64,000 nt of DNA from Rubrivivax sp. (GCA_016719535.1 JADJYX010000020.1:1-64000); one strand, 5' to 3'. Positions 46,950 to 55,326 are shown, numbered from the stretch's first letter. Program-made: numbers and translations. The notes: generated by a model from the letters alone, not told the origin.

Positions 46950-47112
46950 CGACGCTTCAGCGCGCGCTCAGGCTTTTCAAGGACCGCAAGGGTCATTGGC
47001 AGCGACAGTGCATCCCATGCGAACACAGGTTCCATCGGACGGCGAGCCAGCCAGCACCCCAGGCTCCCGGCCCGTCAAAAACCAAGGGGCGCACCTGTAC
47101 CAGGAGATCCTC
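46945..47112 (+). promoter_or_regulatory. conserved three-hairpin leader, copy 1
   Basis: The core 47005-47066 matches 53963-54024. Three consecutive inverted repeats are present: GCAT-CCC-ATGC (47010-47020), GAAC-ACAG-GTTC (47021-47032) and GAGCC-N13-GGCTC (47044-47066). The ATG of the exported-protein gene begins 46 nt after the third. All spacings equal those in copy 2. Weaker similarity extends back to the preceding gene's stop codon (GATTA...GCTTCAG). The core could also be read in frame as a short peptide, but codons such as CGA, GTT and CCA are unlike local usage. Confidence 0.65.
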
Positions 47113-47493
47113 ATGAACGCCAAGACCATCACCCTCGTCGCCATCGTGCTGTCCACCGCCTTCGCCACCGCGCGTGCCGAATCGCCGACGGTCGATCCTT
47201 ACCTGCACACGCTGGGCACCCAGGCCCGCGCCGCGGTGGCCGCCGAACGCGACGCCGCCGTCGCCCGTGGCGAGCTTGCCGCCATGACCGGCGAGGACAG
47301 CGGCTCGGCCCACCTCGCGCTGCACGCCGCGCAGGGCGTGGCATCGCGCGCCCAGGTGCAGGCCGAGCTGCGCGCCGCCCGTGCGCACGGCGAGCTCGGC
47401 GTGCTGTTCGGCGAAGACAGCGGCAGCTTCTTCCTGGCGGCCCACCGCGGCGCCAGCGGCCACGGTGCCATCGTGGCGCAGGCCGCGCGTTGA
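47113..47493 (+). CDS. small exported protein with duplicated GEDSGS motif (DUF4148-like), paralogue 1
   Basis: 126 residues. The signal peptide MNAKTITLVAIVLSTAFATARA predicts export. The mature part holds two related units: AVAAERDAAVARGELAAMTGEDSGS and VQAELRAARAHGELGVLFGEDSGS, each followed by a His-containing tail. The RAQVxAELxAAR pattern recalls the Burkholderiales DUF4148 periplasmic family. A good Shine-Dalgarno site (CAGGAG) precedes ATG 47113, so this internal start is preferred to upstream in-frame codons. Same length as the paralogue at 54071. Confidence 0.8.
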   Translation: MNAKTITLVAIVLSTAFATARAESPTVDPYLHTLGTQARAAVAAERDAAVARGELAAMTGEDSGSAHLALHAAQGVASRAQVQAELRAARAHGELGVLFGEDSGSFFLAAHRGASGHGAIVAQAAR

Positions 47494-47776
47494 CCGGCCA
47501 TCGGCGGTGCGGCACCACGCGGCCGCGCCGCCCGGCCGGCGCCGCGGGCCGGGCGGCAAGGGCTGCGGCGCCACCTGCATGCCGGCGCCTGCAGGCGCAG
47601 CCCGTCCAGCGCCTGCATCGGCCGGCAGCACGCCCGGCACCGGCAGCAACGGGCGCCCGGCCTGCCGCGGCGGGCCATCGCCTGCCTTGACGACGGCCGG
47701 TGATCACGGCGCTTGCATCGCACCGGCCGGCTGCCTATCCTGATCGATCGCACCCAGCCAGCCAAGGGGGTGGGCA

Positions 47777-49840
47777 TTGCGCGATGAGCTCTGGTTCGGC
47801 CCCGTCGAAGTGCGCCCGGCGCAGCGCCAGGTCTGCGTCGATGGCCAGGCCGTGCCGATCGGCGCGCGTGCCTTCGACCTGCTGCTGGCGCTGATCGAGC
47901 GGCGCGACCGCGTCGTCACCAAGGCCGAACTGCTCGACCTCGCCTGGCCCGGGCTGGTGGTGGAGGAGAACAACCTGTCGGTGCAGATCTCGGCGCTGCG
48001 CAAGGCGCTGGGTGCGCAGGCCATTGCCACCGTGACCGGACGCGGCTACCGCTTCACGCTGGCGCCCGAAGGCCACCCGCCGGCGCCCCCGGGCCGACCT
48101 GGCGCCGAGGTCGCGCGCCGCCTGGCCACGCTGGTCTGCGGCGAGATCCGCGCCTGGCAGCAGCTGGCCGCCGCTGCACCGCAAGCCGCCATCGCCGCCT
48201 GGCGCGCGCTGCGGACCACGCTGTTCGAAGGCGCGGTGCCGGCCGCCGGCGGCCGCATCGTCGAGCTGGCCGCCGAGCGCATGCTGTTCGAATTTGCCAG
48301 CCCGGTCGAGGCCTTGCGCTGGGTGATCGACGTGCGTCAGCGCTGGCCGCTGCAGGCCGCGCCTGCAGCCGAGTGGCGGCTCGACTGGCGGGTGGCGGTG
48401 TGCATCGCGGACGTCATCATCGACGACGGCCGCCCGGTCGGCGACGCGGTGCACAAGGCGACGCTGCTGCTGGACGGCGCGCCTGCCGATGCCGCCATCG
48501 TCGTTGCCGAGGCCGTGCCGGCGATCGTGGGCGAACGGCTGCCCCTGCGCTTTGCGCCGCTGGGCGATGGCCGCACGGGCTGGCGGGCCGAGCTCGACGT
48601 GCGGCAGCCCGTGGTGGCGGCCCCGTCGGCGCCGTCGCTGGCGGCGGCATTGCCCGAGCGCCGGCCCTCGATCGCCGTGCTGCCCCTGGCCAGCCCCGAT
48701 GACCAGGCCTATTTCGGCGACGGCATCACCGAGGAGATCATCGTCTCGCTGGCGGCCAACCGCTCGCTGCTGGTGATCGCGCGCAGCTCGACCCTGCGCT
48801 ACCGGCACGGCAGCCTGCCGCCGGAACGCATTGCCGCCGAGCTGGGCGTGCGCTACCTGCTGTCGGGCACGGTGCGGCGCGCAGACAGCCGGCTGCGGCT
48901 GATGGTCGAGCTGGTCGATGCGCCGGCCGGGCGCGTGATCTGGTCGCAGCGCTTCGACGGCGCCGACAGCGACCTCTTCGGCTTCCAGTCCGAGATCGCG
49001 GCCTGCATCGCCGGCGCCATCGATCCCCGCGTGACCGAGGCCGAGATCCAGCGCGTGGCCCTGGTGCCCACCGAGAGCCTGGGCGCCTACGACTGCCTGC
49101 TGCGCGGCCTGGCGCTGCAGGTCACTTTCGACGACGCCGACTTTGCCGCCGCCGGCGACTTCTTCCGGCGCGCGGTGGCGCTCGATCCCGGCTATGCGCA
49201 GGCGCATGCCCACCTGGCGTGGTGGCACAACCTCAAGGTCGGCGAGGGCCGCAGCCAGTCGATCAGCGACGATGCCCGCTGCTCGGAACAGCTGTCGATG
49301 CAGGCGATGGCGCTGGACGCGCGCGACGCGCTGGTGCTGTCGATCGCGGCGCATATCCAGGGTTTCGTGAAACGGCGGCTCGACGTGGCGGTGGACATGT
49401 TCGAGCAGGCGCTGGCCATCAACCCCAGCTGTGCCTTCGGCTGGTGCCGCAGCGCCACCGCCGCCGCCTTCCTCGGCCGTGGTGAAGAGGCCCAGCAGCG
49501 CGTGCGACAGGCCATGCGCCTGAGCCCGTTCGACCAGCAGGGCTTCACCTTCCTCACCACCCAGGGCACCGCGTCGCTGGTGCTCGGCCGCTACGACGAG
49601 GCGGTGGCCTGGTACAGCAAGGCGCGCCGTGCCAACCCGCGCTACCGCGCCGCCTGGCGCATGCTGGTGGCCGCGCTGGCGCTGGCCGGCGAGCTCGACG
49701 AGGCGCGCGCGCAGGGCGTCGAATTTCTGCGCCACGACCCCGCCTTCGGCATCGCGGACTTTGCCAGCTGGTACGCCATGCGCGAGCCCCACCTGGGCAT
49801 CGTGCTGCGCGGCATGCGGCTGGCGGGGCTGCCCGAATGA
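47777..49840 (+). CDS. CadC-like winged-helix regulator with cyclase-like, FlgO/TolB-like and TPR domains
   Basis: 687 residues. Residues 1-95 form an OmpR-type winged helix (GARAFDLLLALIERRDRVVTK, VTGRGYRF). Residues about 108-275 resemble a class III nucleotide cyclase homology domain (RLATLVCGEIRAWQQL, VGDAVHKATLLLDGAP), but the metal-binding Asp pair is absent. Residues about 295-400 carry an IAVLPLASPDDQAYFGDGITEEI module as in FlgO/TolB-N proteins of cyclase-linked TPR regulators. TPR-like helices fill the C-terminus. No membrane helix is evident, so it is probably a cytosolic transcription factor. TTG start with an AAGGGGG Shine-Dalgarno-like stretch. Confidence 0.85.
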   Translation: MRDELWFGPVEVRPAQRQVCVDGQAVPIGARAFDLLLALIERRDRVVTKAELLDLAWPGLVVEENNLSVQISALRKALGAQAIATVTGRGYRFTLAPEGHPPAPPGRPGAEVARRLATLVCGEIRAWQQLAAAAPQAAIAAWRALRTTLFEGAVPAAGGRIVELAAERMLFEFASPVEALRWVIDVRQRWPLQAAPAAEWRLDWRVAVCIADVIIDDGRPVGDAVHKATLLLDGAPADAAIVVAEAVPAIVGERLPLRFAPLGDGRTGWRAELDVRQPVVAAPSAPSLAAALPERRPSIAVLPLASPDDQAYFGDGITEEIIVSLAANRSLLVIARSSTLRYRHGSLPPERIAAELGVRYLLSGTVRRADSRLRLMVELVDAPAGRVIWSQRFDGADSDLFGFQSEIAACIAGAIDPRVTEAEIQRVALVPTESLGAYDCLLRGLALQVTFDDADFAAAGDFFRRAVALDPGYAQAHAHLAWWHNLKVGEGRSQSISDDARCSEQLSMQAMALDARDALVLSIAAHIQGFVKRRLDVAVDMFEQALAINPSCAFGWCRSATAAAFLGRGEEAQQRVRQAMRLSPFDQQGFTFLTTQGTASLVLGRYDEAVAWYSKARRANPRYRAAWRMLVAALALAGELDEARAQGVEFLRHDPAFGIADFASWYAMREPHLGIVLRGMRLAGLPE

Positions 49841-49896
49841 GCAGCGGCCGCCGGCACCGATCCCCCCCCACCCCGCAACCCCGTGAAGGAGAGCAC

Positions 49897-51267
49897 ATGG
49901 CCACCGGCAGTCTCGGCAACAGCGACGGGCTCAGTGACGGGCTCAGCGACGGGCTCAGCGATGGGCTCAGCGACGGCTTCAGTGACGGGCTGAGCGACGG
50001 CCTCAGCGACGGCTACAGCGATGGCTACAGCGATGGCTACAGCGATGACGGCCGGCGGCTGCGCCAGAGCCCGTACAAGCGACGTCGGCCCTACGGCGGC
50101 GGCGACGTGCCTGGCGGCAGCGGCTTTCCCGGCGGCTACGGGCCGGTCGCGCGCAGCGGCTTCGCCACCCCAGCCGACCTCGCCTACAAGCCCTGGGCCG
50201 GCGACTTTCTGGTCAGCGGCGGCGTGCACGCCTATCCGGTCGAGTTCTGCATCAACCCCTGGACCCCGGACCCGATGCTGGAATGGCGCGCCGACGACTG
50301 GGACCCGGCGTTGCGCCACTGGTCGCTGCCCTTCGACCCGCGGCTGACCGAGTGGCTGCAGACCACCAACCTGGCCGGCCCCAACGTGATGACGGCGCGC
50401 GAGTTTGCGGCCCGGTTCGACGCCTGGCAATGGGAGGGCGCGGGCAACAGCGACGAAGCCCGGCTGCAGGCGCAGATCGACCGACTGGTCCAGCAGCGCT
50501 GGCTGCGCATCGAGGACCTGCACTGGTGGACGGGCGATCAGGGCCAGCGCGATGTCGGCGGCGCCTGGAAGCAGTCGGCCTGGACCACCCTCCAGGCCGA
50601 GCTCGAGGGCCTGCGCGTGCACATGCAGGACTCGCGCGCCGCCTATCTGGCCGAGGCGCGCGCGCAGGATTCGGAGCTGCGCCCCTACATCGGCCACCTG
50701 CTGGCGCTCGACCCGGCGCACAAGCCCTGGACCGCGCACCTGATGCGCTGTGCCACCGCGGTGGCGCACATCGCCTACATGTATTTCAAGGGCCGCTTCC
50801 GGCGCGTGCGGCCGTCGCGCCTGTGCCCGGGCCTGGTGCCGCCGTTCGGGCCGCCGCAGCATCCGGCCTTTCCCAGCGGCCACAGCACGGCCGGCCATCT
50901 GGTGGCGCTGTTCCTGCTGCAGGTGCCGGGCATCGCCCAGCTTTACGGCCTGCCCGACGGCAACAAGTCGCGTGGGCGCACGCCGACGGTGGACGAACTG
51001 CGGCAGAACAGACCCGAACTGCGGCGGTGCCCGTTGCTGTGGATCGCCGACCGCCTGGCCGTCAACCGCGAGCGCCTGGGCCTGCACTATGTCAGCGACA
51101 GCAGCGCCGGCCGCACGATCGCGATCGGCCTGTGGGAAGCCTTGTTCGAACAGCCGCCGGCAGCAGCCGTCGGCGGCGTGGCGCCGCCGCCGGTCCAGCG
51201 CATTCGCCTGCCCACGCTCGAGCGCGTCTACCAGCGCGCCTGCGCCGAGTGGCCGCCGTTCAGATGA
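49897..51267 (+). CDS. vanadium-haloperoxidase/PAP2-like protein with N-terminal SDG repeats
   Basis: 456 residues. Residues 9-51 are a tetrapeptide repeat SDG(L/F/Y). After a basic Gly-rich linker comes a large domain with the three phosphatase/haloperoxidase motifs: K298 in KGRFRRVRP (K-x6-RP), PSGHS at 326-330 and R391-x5-H397 (RERLGLH). The spacing of these motifs fits vanadium haloperoxidases rather than short lipid phosphatases. No signal peptide is present. ATG 49897 has the Shine-Dalgarno site GAAGGAG. It converges with, and overlaps by 8 bp, the HEFGH gene. Confidence 0.85.
   Translation: MATGSLGNSDGLSDGLSDGLSDGLSDGFSDGLSDGLSDGYSDGYSDGYSDDGRRLRQSPYKRRRPYGGGDVPGGSGFPGGYGPVARSGFATPADLAYKPWAGDFLVSGGVHAYPVEFCINPWTPDPMLEWRADDWDPALRHWSLPFDPRLTEWLQTTNLAGPNVMTAREFAARFDAWQWEGAGNSDEARLQAQIDRLVQQRWLRIEDLHWWTGDQGQRDVGGAWKQSAWTTLQAELEGLRVHMQDSRAAYLAEARAQDSELRPYIGHLLALDPAHKPWTAHLMRCATAVAHIAYMYFKGRFRRVRPSRLCPGLVPPFGPPQHPAFPSGHSTAGHLVALFLLQVPGIAQLYGLPDGNKSRGRTPTVDELRQNRPELRRCPLLWIADRLAVNRERLGLHYVSDSSAGRTIAIGLWEALFEQPPAAAVGGVAPPPVQRIRLPTLERVYQRACAEWPPFR
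49921..50049 (+). repeat. 12-bp tandem repeat encoding SDG(L/F/Y)
   Basis: About eleven 12-base units (consensus AGCGACGGGCTC with synonymous and L/F/Y changes) run without interruption in frame. The last three are SDGY and the array closes with SDD. Every unit keeps the frame, so protein-level selection is likely. Confidence 0.95.
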
Positions 51268-53824
51268 CGGCCGGCAGCCAGCGCAGCGCCAGGTTGTTGT
51301 CGTTGGCCACCAGGTCGACGAGGGCCTGACGGGCCGTCGGCGGGCCGGCAGCGGCGGTGGGCAGCCCGCTGGCTGGGTCGAGGTTGGCGCGGTCGGCCGC
51401 ACAGCTGACCTCGACCAGCGCCAGGCAGCGTGCCTGCGGCGGCAGCGTGGCGGGCAGCACCAGCGACGCCGTGGCCGCTGCCCCGGGCAGCAGCTTCGGC
51501 AGCTGCGCGCTGCCCGTGGGCTGCCAGTTCAGCGGTGCGCCGGCGTCGCGCGCCACCCAGGCGCGCAGCGTGATCTGGCTCGCCTCCTGCAGGCCGCGGT
51601 TGCCGAAGCTGACGTGCAGGTGGGTGGCATCGCGCGTCAGCGCCTGGGCGCTGGCATGCCAGGGGCGGTTGCCGTCACCCCACTGCAGGGGCACCGGCCG
51701 GTAGCCACCGTCGGCGTCCGGCCGCTGGTCCTCGATCCACAGGTCGACGGCCGGTGGCATGCCCGCGCCTTCGACATCCCGGTCCAGCTCGGGGGTGGCA
51801 AACAGGCCTTGCTGCTCGAAGGCCCAGCGCATCACCTTGTGCAGGCAGCCGCCTTCGACGTCGTCGCGGCCCGGGCGCGCGTGGCTGCCGATGTCGGCGT
51901 CGATCAGCGCCGACAGGAAGGCGTCGGCCGAACGCACCGGCAGCAGCCCGGCCGGGCCCAGCAGCAGCAGCGCGCGCAGCACACGGTCGACACAGGCGAG
52001 CGCGGCACGCCGGCGCAGCGAGGTGGCGCCGACGCTGTCTCCGCCCACCGCGCGGTACAGGCGGAACAGCGACGACGACAGCATCTGCTCTTCGACATAG
52101 CCCTTGTACAGCAGCGGCGGCAGCACCGTCGGCGCGCGCCGCATGCCGTTGCGGCGCCCGCACCAGCACCAGCCCAGCGCCGCCTCGCGATCGTGGCGAC
52201 GGCCATTGGGCACCCAGGGGTAGGTCTCGCCGCGCGCCTGGCACCAGCGCGGCCGGTCGAGCCCGGAGTCGGGGTCGTGCAGCAGCGCCGCCAGCGCGTC
52301 GCCCACGCTGTGGGCAAACTGGAATTCGAGTGCACCGGTGGCGGCGAAGATCAGCACATGGCCGAATTCGTGCCAGGCCCAGCGCGGGTCGGCGGCCAGC
52401 CCCAGGGGCTGCGCAGTGACGCGACCATGGTCATCGGGCCGCAGGTCGCGATGCCGCAACTGGGCGGCGCCGAAGCGCACCTCCAGCCGCGGCCGCGCCG
52501 CCAGGTCGGGCGGGGCCAGGTAGGCCAGCGGGGCCGCGTCGGGCCTCACCTGGGCGTTGACGGTCCTGCCGTCGGGGCTGCGCTCGAAGGCGGCGCGGTG
52601 GCGCAGCCGCAGGGGCAGCCGTGCGAAGCGGAAGCAGTCGGCGGCGTCGAAGCCGCGGTCCTCGATCAGCCCGAACAGCTCCTGCCCGCGGCGCCAGGCG
52701 TGGGCGGCCGCGAGGTGGTCGCTGCGCAGCGGCAGCCGGCGCGGGTCGACCTGTTGCGGCTGGTCGGGGTCGTTGCGGGGGTCGGCGATGCGGCTTTGCA
52801 GCACCTCGAAGCGGGGCGGGGTGGCCGTGTCGCGCAGCACCGGCGGCAGGGGCCAGTTGCTGCGCAAGGGGTCCAGGTGGTCCGCCCGGCGCGTCACGCG
52901 GCGCTGCGTGAGGGAAGTGGCATCGCCCTGCGACGCGCCGTCGCGCAGAAACAGGCGCGCGCGTCGCATGCCGGCGGGGGCCGGGCCGCCTTCGCTGAAC
53001 TGCTCGACCAGCCGCCAGTTGAGCGCTGCCGTCGACAGATTGGCCTGTGGGCCGACCTGCCCGGGGTCGATGTCGATCAGCCAGCGGTAGGCGCGTGCCG
53101 AGCCGGCGCCGCGGTCGCCCACGCCGGTGACGCGCAAGCGGCCGTCGTCGGCGGCTTCGAAGCCATCGAAGCCGATGGCAGCCTCGCGCAGGCGGAAGAT
53201 GGTCGCGATGAGCGCCTGCAGTGCCGCGTTTGTCGCCGGCTCGTTGACCACCGCGCTGGCGAAGCTGCGCAGCGCCTGTTGCGGGTCGAGCGCCTGCGCC
53301 AGCCGGCTGGCGCCGAGGCCGGTCACGCGCACTGCCAGCTGCTGGGGCTTCGGCGTCGGCGCCAGGTGCATCACCACGCGCAGACCCACGCCCAGGCCCT
53401 CGGGCCGCGGCATGCTGCCGTCGGCGCGGTCGACCCGGTTGGCGGCCAGCAGCACCACGCTGGCATCGACCGTCTGCGCGTCGGCGCGCCGGCGCACGAC
53501 GAAGGAGGCCACCGGATCGCCGTGGCCCGCCGGGCCGCCCCAGGCGATCGGCAGCCAGCCGAAGCCGGCACTGCGGTCCGCGGCCAGCAGCAGCGCGGCA
53601 CGCTGCAGCGCCCGGTCCAGCGGGGCCACCCGGGCCAGATAGCCGTCGGCCACCTGCCGCAATTCGTCGAACCAGGTGGCGGGATCGGCGGGCAGCAGGG
53701 CGCTGTAGGCCTGCGTCGGGTGGCGCAGCAGCGCCAGCGCCGGCCTGCCATCGTCGTCGGGTCCGTCTTCGCGGTGCACCGCCGGGTGCTGGGGGTTCCA
53801 GTCGGGGTTGACGAAGGTCGGCAT
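51260..53824 (-). CDS. unrecognised 854-residue protein with HEFGH zinc-metalloprotease motif
   Basis: I do not recognise the family. There is no signal peptide or membrane helix. An HExxH motif (HEFGH, residues 485-489) lies in DPRWAWHEFGHVLIF. It is followed about 12 residues later by FQFAHSVGDALAALLHDPDSG, where a third ligand (His or Asp) could lie. A Cys/Trp-rich stretch (WCWCGRRNGMRR) follows. The N-terminal 450 residues contain paired beta-rich segments, and the last 120 look like a beta-sandwich. The start MPTFVNPDWNPQHP has a GGAGG site. It converges with the haloperoxidase-like gene, which suggests regional co-function (inference). Confidence 0.7.
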   Translation of the reverse strand: MPTFVNPDWNPQHPAVHREDGPDDDGRPALALLRHPTQAYSALLPADPATWFDELRQVADGYLARVAPLDRALQRAALLLAADRSAGFGWLPIAWGGPAGHGDPVASFVVRRRADAQTVDASVVLLAANRVDRADGSMPRPEGLGVGLRVVMHLAPTPKPQQLAVRVTGLGASRLAQALDPQQALRSFASAVVNEPATNAALQALIATIFRLREAAIGFDGFEAADDGRLRVTGVGDRGAGSARAYRWLIDIDPGQVGPQANLSTAALNWRLVEQFSEGGPAPAGMRRARLFLRDGASQGDATSLTQRRVTRRADHLDPLRSNWPLPPVLRDTATPPRFEVLQSRIADPRNDPDQPQQVDPRRLPLRSDHLAAAHAWRRGQELFGLIEDRGFDAADCFRFARLPLRLRHRAAFERSPDGRTVNAQVRPDAAPLAYLAPPDLAARPRLEVRFGAAQLRHRDLRPDDHGRVTAQPLGLAADPRWAWHEFGHVLIFAATGALEFQFAHSVGDALAALLHDPDSGLDRPRWCQARGETYPWVPNGRRHDREAALGWCWCGRRNGMRRAPTVLPPLLYKGYVEEQMLSSSLFRLYRAVGGDSVGATSLRRRAALACVDRVLRALLLLGPAGLLPVRSADAFLSALIDADIGSHARPGRDDVEGGCLHKVMRWAFEQQGLFATPELDRDVEGAGMPPAVDLWIEDQRPDADGGYRPVPLQWGDGNRPWHASAQALTRDATHLHVSFGNRGLQEASQITLRAWVARDAGAPLNWQPTGSAQLPKLLPGAAATASLVLPATLPPQARCLALVEVSCAADRANLDPASGLPTAAAGPPTARQALVDLVANDNNLALRWLPAVI

Positions 53825-53912
53825 GGCGTTCCTCCCGCCTCATCCTTGTAGCAAGTTTCGGCACGCAGCGATAGCGCCCGCCTCGTCAAGGCGGGGGATC
53901 CCGTTTAGCAAG

Positions 53913-54070
53913 GATTAGCAGCCGCTTCAGGACGCTGAAGGACTGAAAGCGGCGAACGGCGGACAGTGCATCCCATGCGAACCACGGTTCCATCGGGATA
54001 CGAGCCCTCCAGCACCCCAGGCTCGGCGCCCGCCACTTCGACGGGGTGCATCCGCGCAAGGGAGATCGAC
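53913..54070 (+). promoter_or_regulatory. conserved three-hairpin leader, copy 2
   Basis: The core 53963-54024 matches copy 1 with the same hairpins: GCAT-CCC-ATGC (53968-53978), GAACC-AC-GGTTC (53979-53990) and GAGCC-N13-GGCTC (54002-54024). The ATG again starts 46 nt later. The second stem is one pair longer than in copy 1, with the pairing changed on both sides. The 46-nt segment before the ATG has diverged far more than the hairpins. Confidence 0.65.
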
Positions 54071-54451
54071 ATGAACGCCAAGTCCATCAGCATCATCGCC
54101 ATCGTGCTGTCCGCCGCCTTCACCGCCGCGCGCGCCGAAAGCCCGACGCCCGACCCGTACCTGCAGACCCTGGGCACGCGTGCCCGCGCCGAGGTCGTCG
54201 CCGAACGCGACGCTGCCATCACCCGCGGCGACATCGTCGCCATGACCGGTGAAGACAGCGGTTCGGCCCACCTGGCGCAACACGTGCCTGTGAGCCTGCT
54301 GACGCGCGCCCAGGTGCGCGCCGAGGTGCTGGCCGCACGCGCCGAGGGATCGATCGACGCCCTGTTCGGCGAAGACAGCGGCAGCTTCTTCTTCGCGCAC
54401 CACGAGCGTGCCGGCGCCAGCCGCCAGCACTTCGCGCGGGCCGCGCGTTGA
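54071..54451 (+). CDS. small exported protein with duplicated GEDSGS motif (DUF4148-like), paralogue 2
   Basis: 126 residues, collinear with the 47113 paralogue. The signal peptide MNAKSISIIAIVLSAAFTAARA leads into two units ending MTGEDSGSAHLAQH and LFGEDSGSFFFAHH. The acidic GEDSGS signature and nearby His residues are the most conserved parts, suggesting a binding function (inference). Shine-Dalgarno GGGAG precedes the ATG. Confidence 0.8.
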   Translation: MNAKSISIIAIVLSAAFTAARAESPTPDPYLQTLGTRARAEVVAERDAAITRGDIVAMTGEDSGSAHLAQHVPVSLLTRAQVRAEVLAARAEGSIDALFGEDSGSFFFAHHERAGASRQHFARAAR

Positions 54452-54518
54452 GTGGCCAGCAGCGGCGCGGCACTGCGGTGCCGCGCCCGCTGCGCCCCCC
54501 ACCCGCAGGGAGTCCACC

Positions 54519-54761
54519 ATGGACCCGCACGCCTCCCCCCCGTTGACGCCCTACGAGCGCTGGGCGGTTCTGCTTGCCGCCGGCGTGGCCATCCTGGCCA
54601 TCCTGGCCTCGCTGCAGCTGCTGGCTGCCTTCGCCGCGGCGGACCCGACGGCCGCCCCGATCCGATCCGGCAGCGTGCCCGGCTGCCGCCTGGCCGCAGC
54701 GTCGGCCCCGGGCTGCGACGCCGCACCACCGCCGGCCCCGGACCGCACGGCCCGCATGTGA
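54519..54761 (+). CDS. small single-span membrane protein
   Basis: 80 residues. One hydrophobic helix (about 15-37, WAVLLAAGVAILAILASLQLLAAF) is followed by a short polar tail with two Cys and many Pro. A Shine-Dalgarno site (GCAGGGAG) precedes ATG 54519, supporting translation. It lies 67 bp after the second GEDSGS gene. No family recognised. Confidence 0.55.
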   Translation: MDPHASPPLTPYERWAVLLAAGVAILAILASLQLLAAFAAADPTAAPIRSGSVPGCRLAAASAPGCDAAPPPAPDRTARM

Positions 54762-54825
54762 AGGCGCGCGCGGCTGCGCGCAGCCCGCGGCGCGCGTCGT
54801 AGACTGCCGCGGACGGAGGTCGACG

Positions 54826-55326
54826 ATGATCACCAGCGGCCGCATCGAACTGCTGCAGCGCATGCCCATCTTCGGCGCGCTGCGCGACGACACGCTGGAA
54901 TTCCTGCTCGGGCGCACGCGCGAGGTGCGCGTGGTCGCCGGCGGCTGGTTCTTCCGCGAGGGTGATGCCGCCGACTGCCTCTTCGTGCTGGAGGCCGGCG
55001 CGGCCAGTGTGCTCAAGGGTTGGCAGGGTCGGCGCCATGTCTTGCGCCACCTGCACGTCGGCGACTGCTTCGGCGAGATGGCGCTGATGGACCTGATGCC
55101 GCGCAGCGCCTCGGTGCGTGCCGACGCCGACTGCCTGGCCATCGCGCTGCAGACCGACGACCTCTTGCGGCTCTTCGAACACGACCTCGAGCAGTTCACG
55201 CTCATCCAGATGAACATGGGCCGCGAGGTCAGCCGCCGGCTGCGCGAGACCGACGAGCTGCTGTTCGCCGCCCGCATGAGCGGCAGCCTCGCCCTGCCGC
55301 CGGCAGCCGGCGGCGGCACGGGCTGA
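54826..55326 (+). CDS. stand-alone cyclic-nucleotide-binding-domain protein
   Basis: 166 residues: a CRP-like cNMP-binding beta-barrel (MPIFGALRDDTLEFLL, REGDAADCLFVLEAG) with the phosphate-binding cassette GDCFGEMALMDLMPRSASV. The Arg/Ser cassette residues are intact. The chain ends after the C-helix, with no HTH or kinase effector domain. It may regulate a partner protein. ATG 54826 with a GGAGG site. Confidence 0.85.
   Translation: MITSGRIELLQRMPIFGALRDDTLEFLLGRTREVRVVAGGWFFREGDAADCLFVLEAGAASVLKGWQGRRHVLRHLHVGDCFGEMALMDLMPRSASVRADADCLAIALQTDDLLRLFEHDLEQFTLIQMNMGREVSRRLRETDELLFAARMSGSLALPPAAGGGTG

Noticed and set aside
49921..50049. Short tandem repeats as a CRISPR-like array
   Set aside because: Units are 12 bp, contiguous, without spacers, and encode an in-frame tetrapeptide.
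49921..50049. RTX calcium-binding nonapeptides in the SDG array
   Set aside because: The unit is four residues and lacks the GGxGxDxUx pattern.
50750..53851. 1033-codon forward frame across the HEFGH gene
   Set aside because: Shadow of the leftward gene: Arg/Gln/Ala/Gly-rich with no domain, while the leftward frame has a start with a GGAGG site and a coherent protein.
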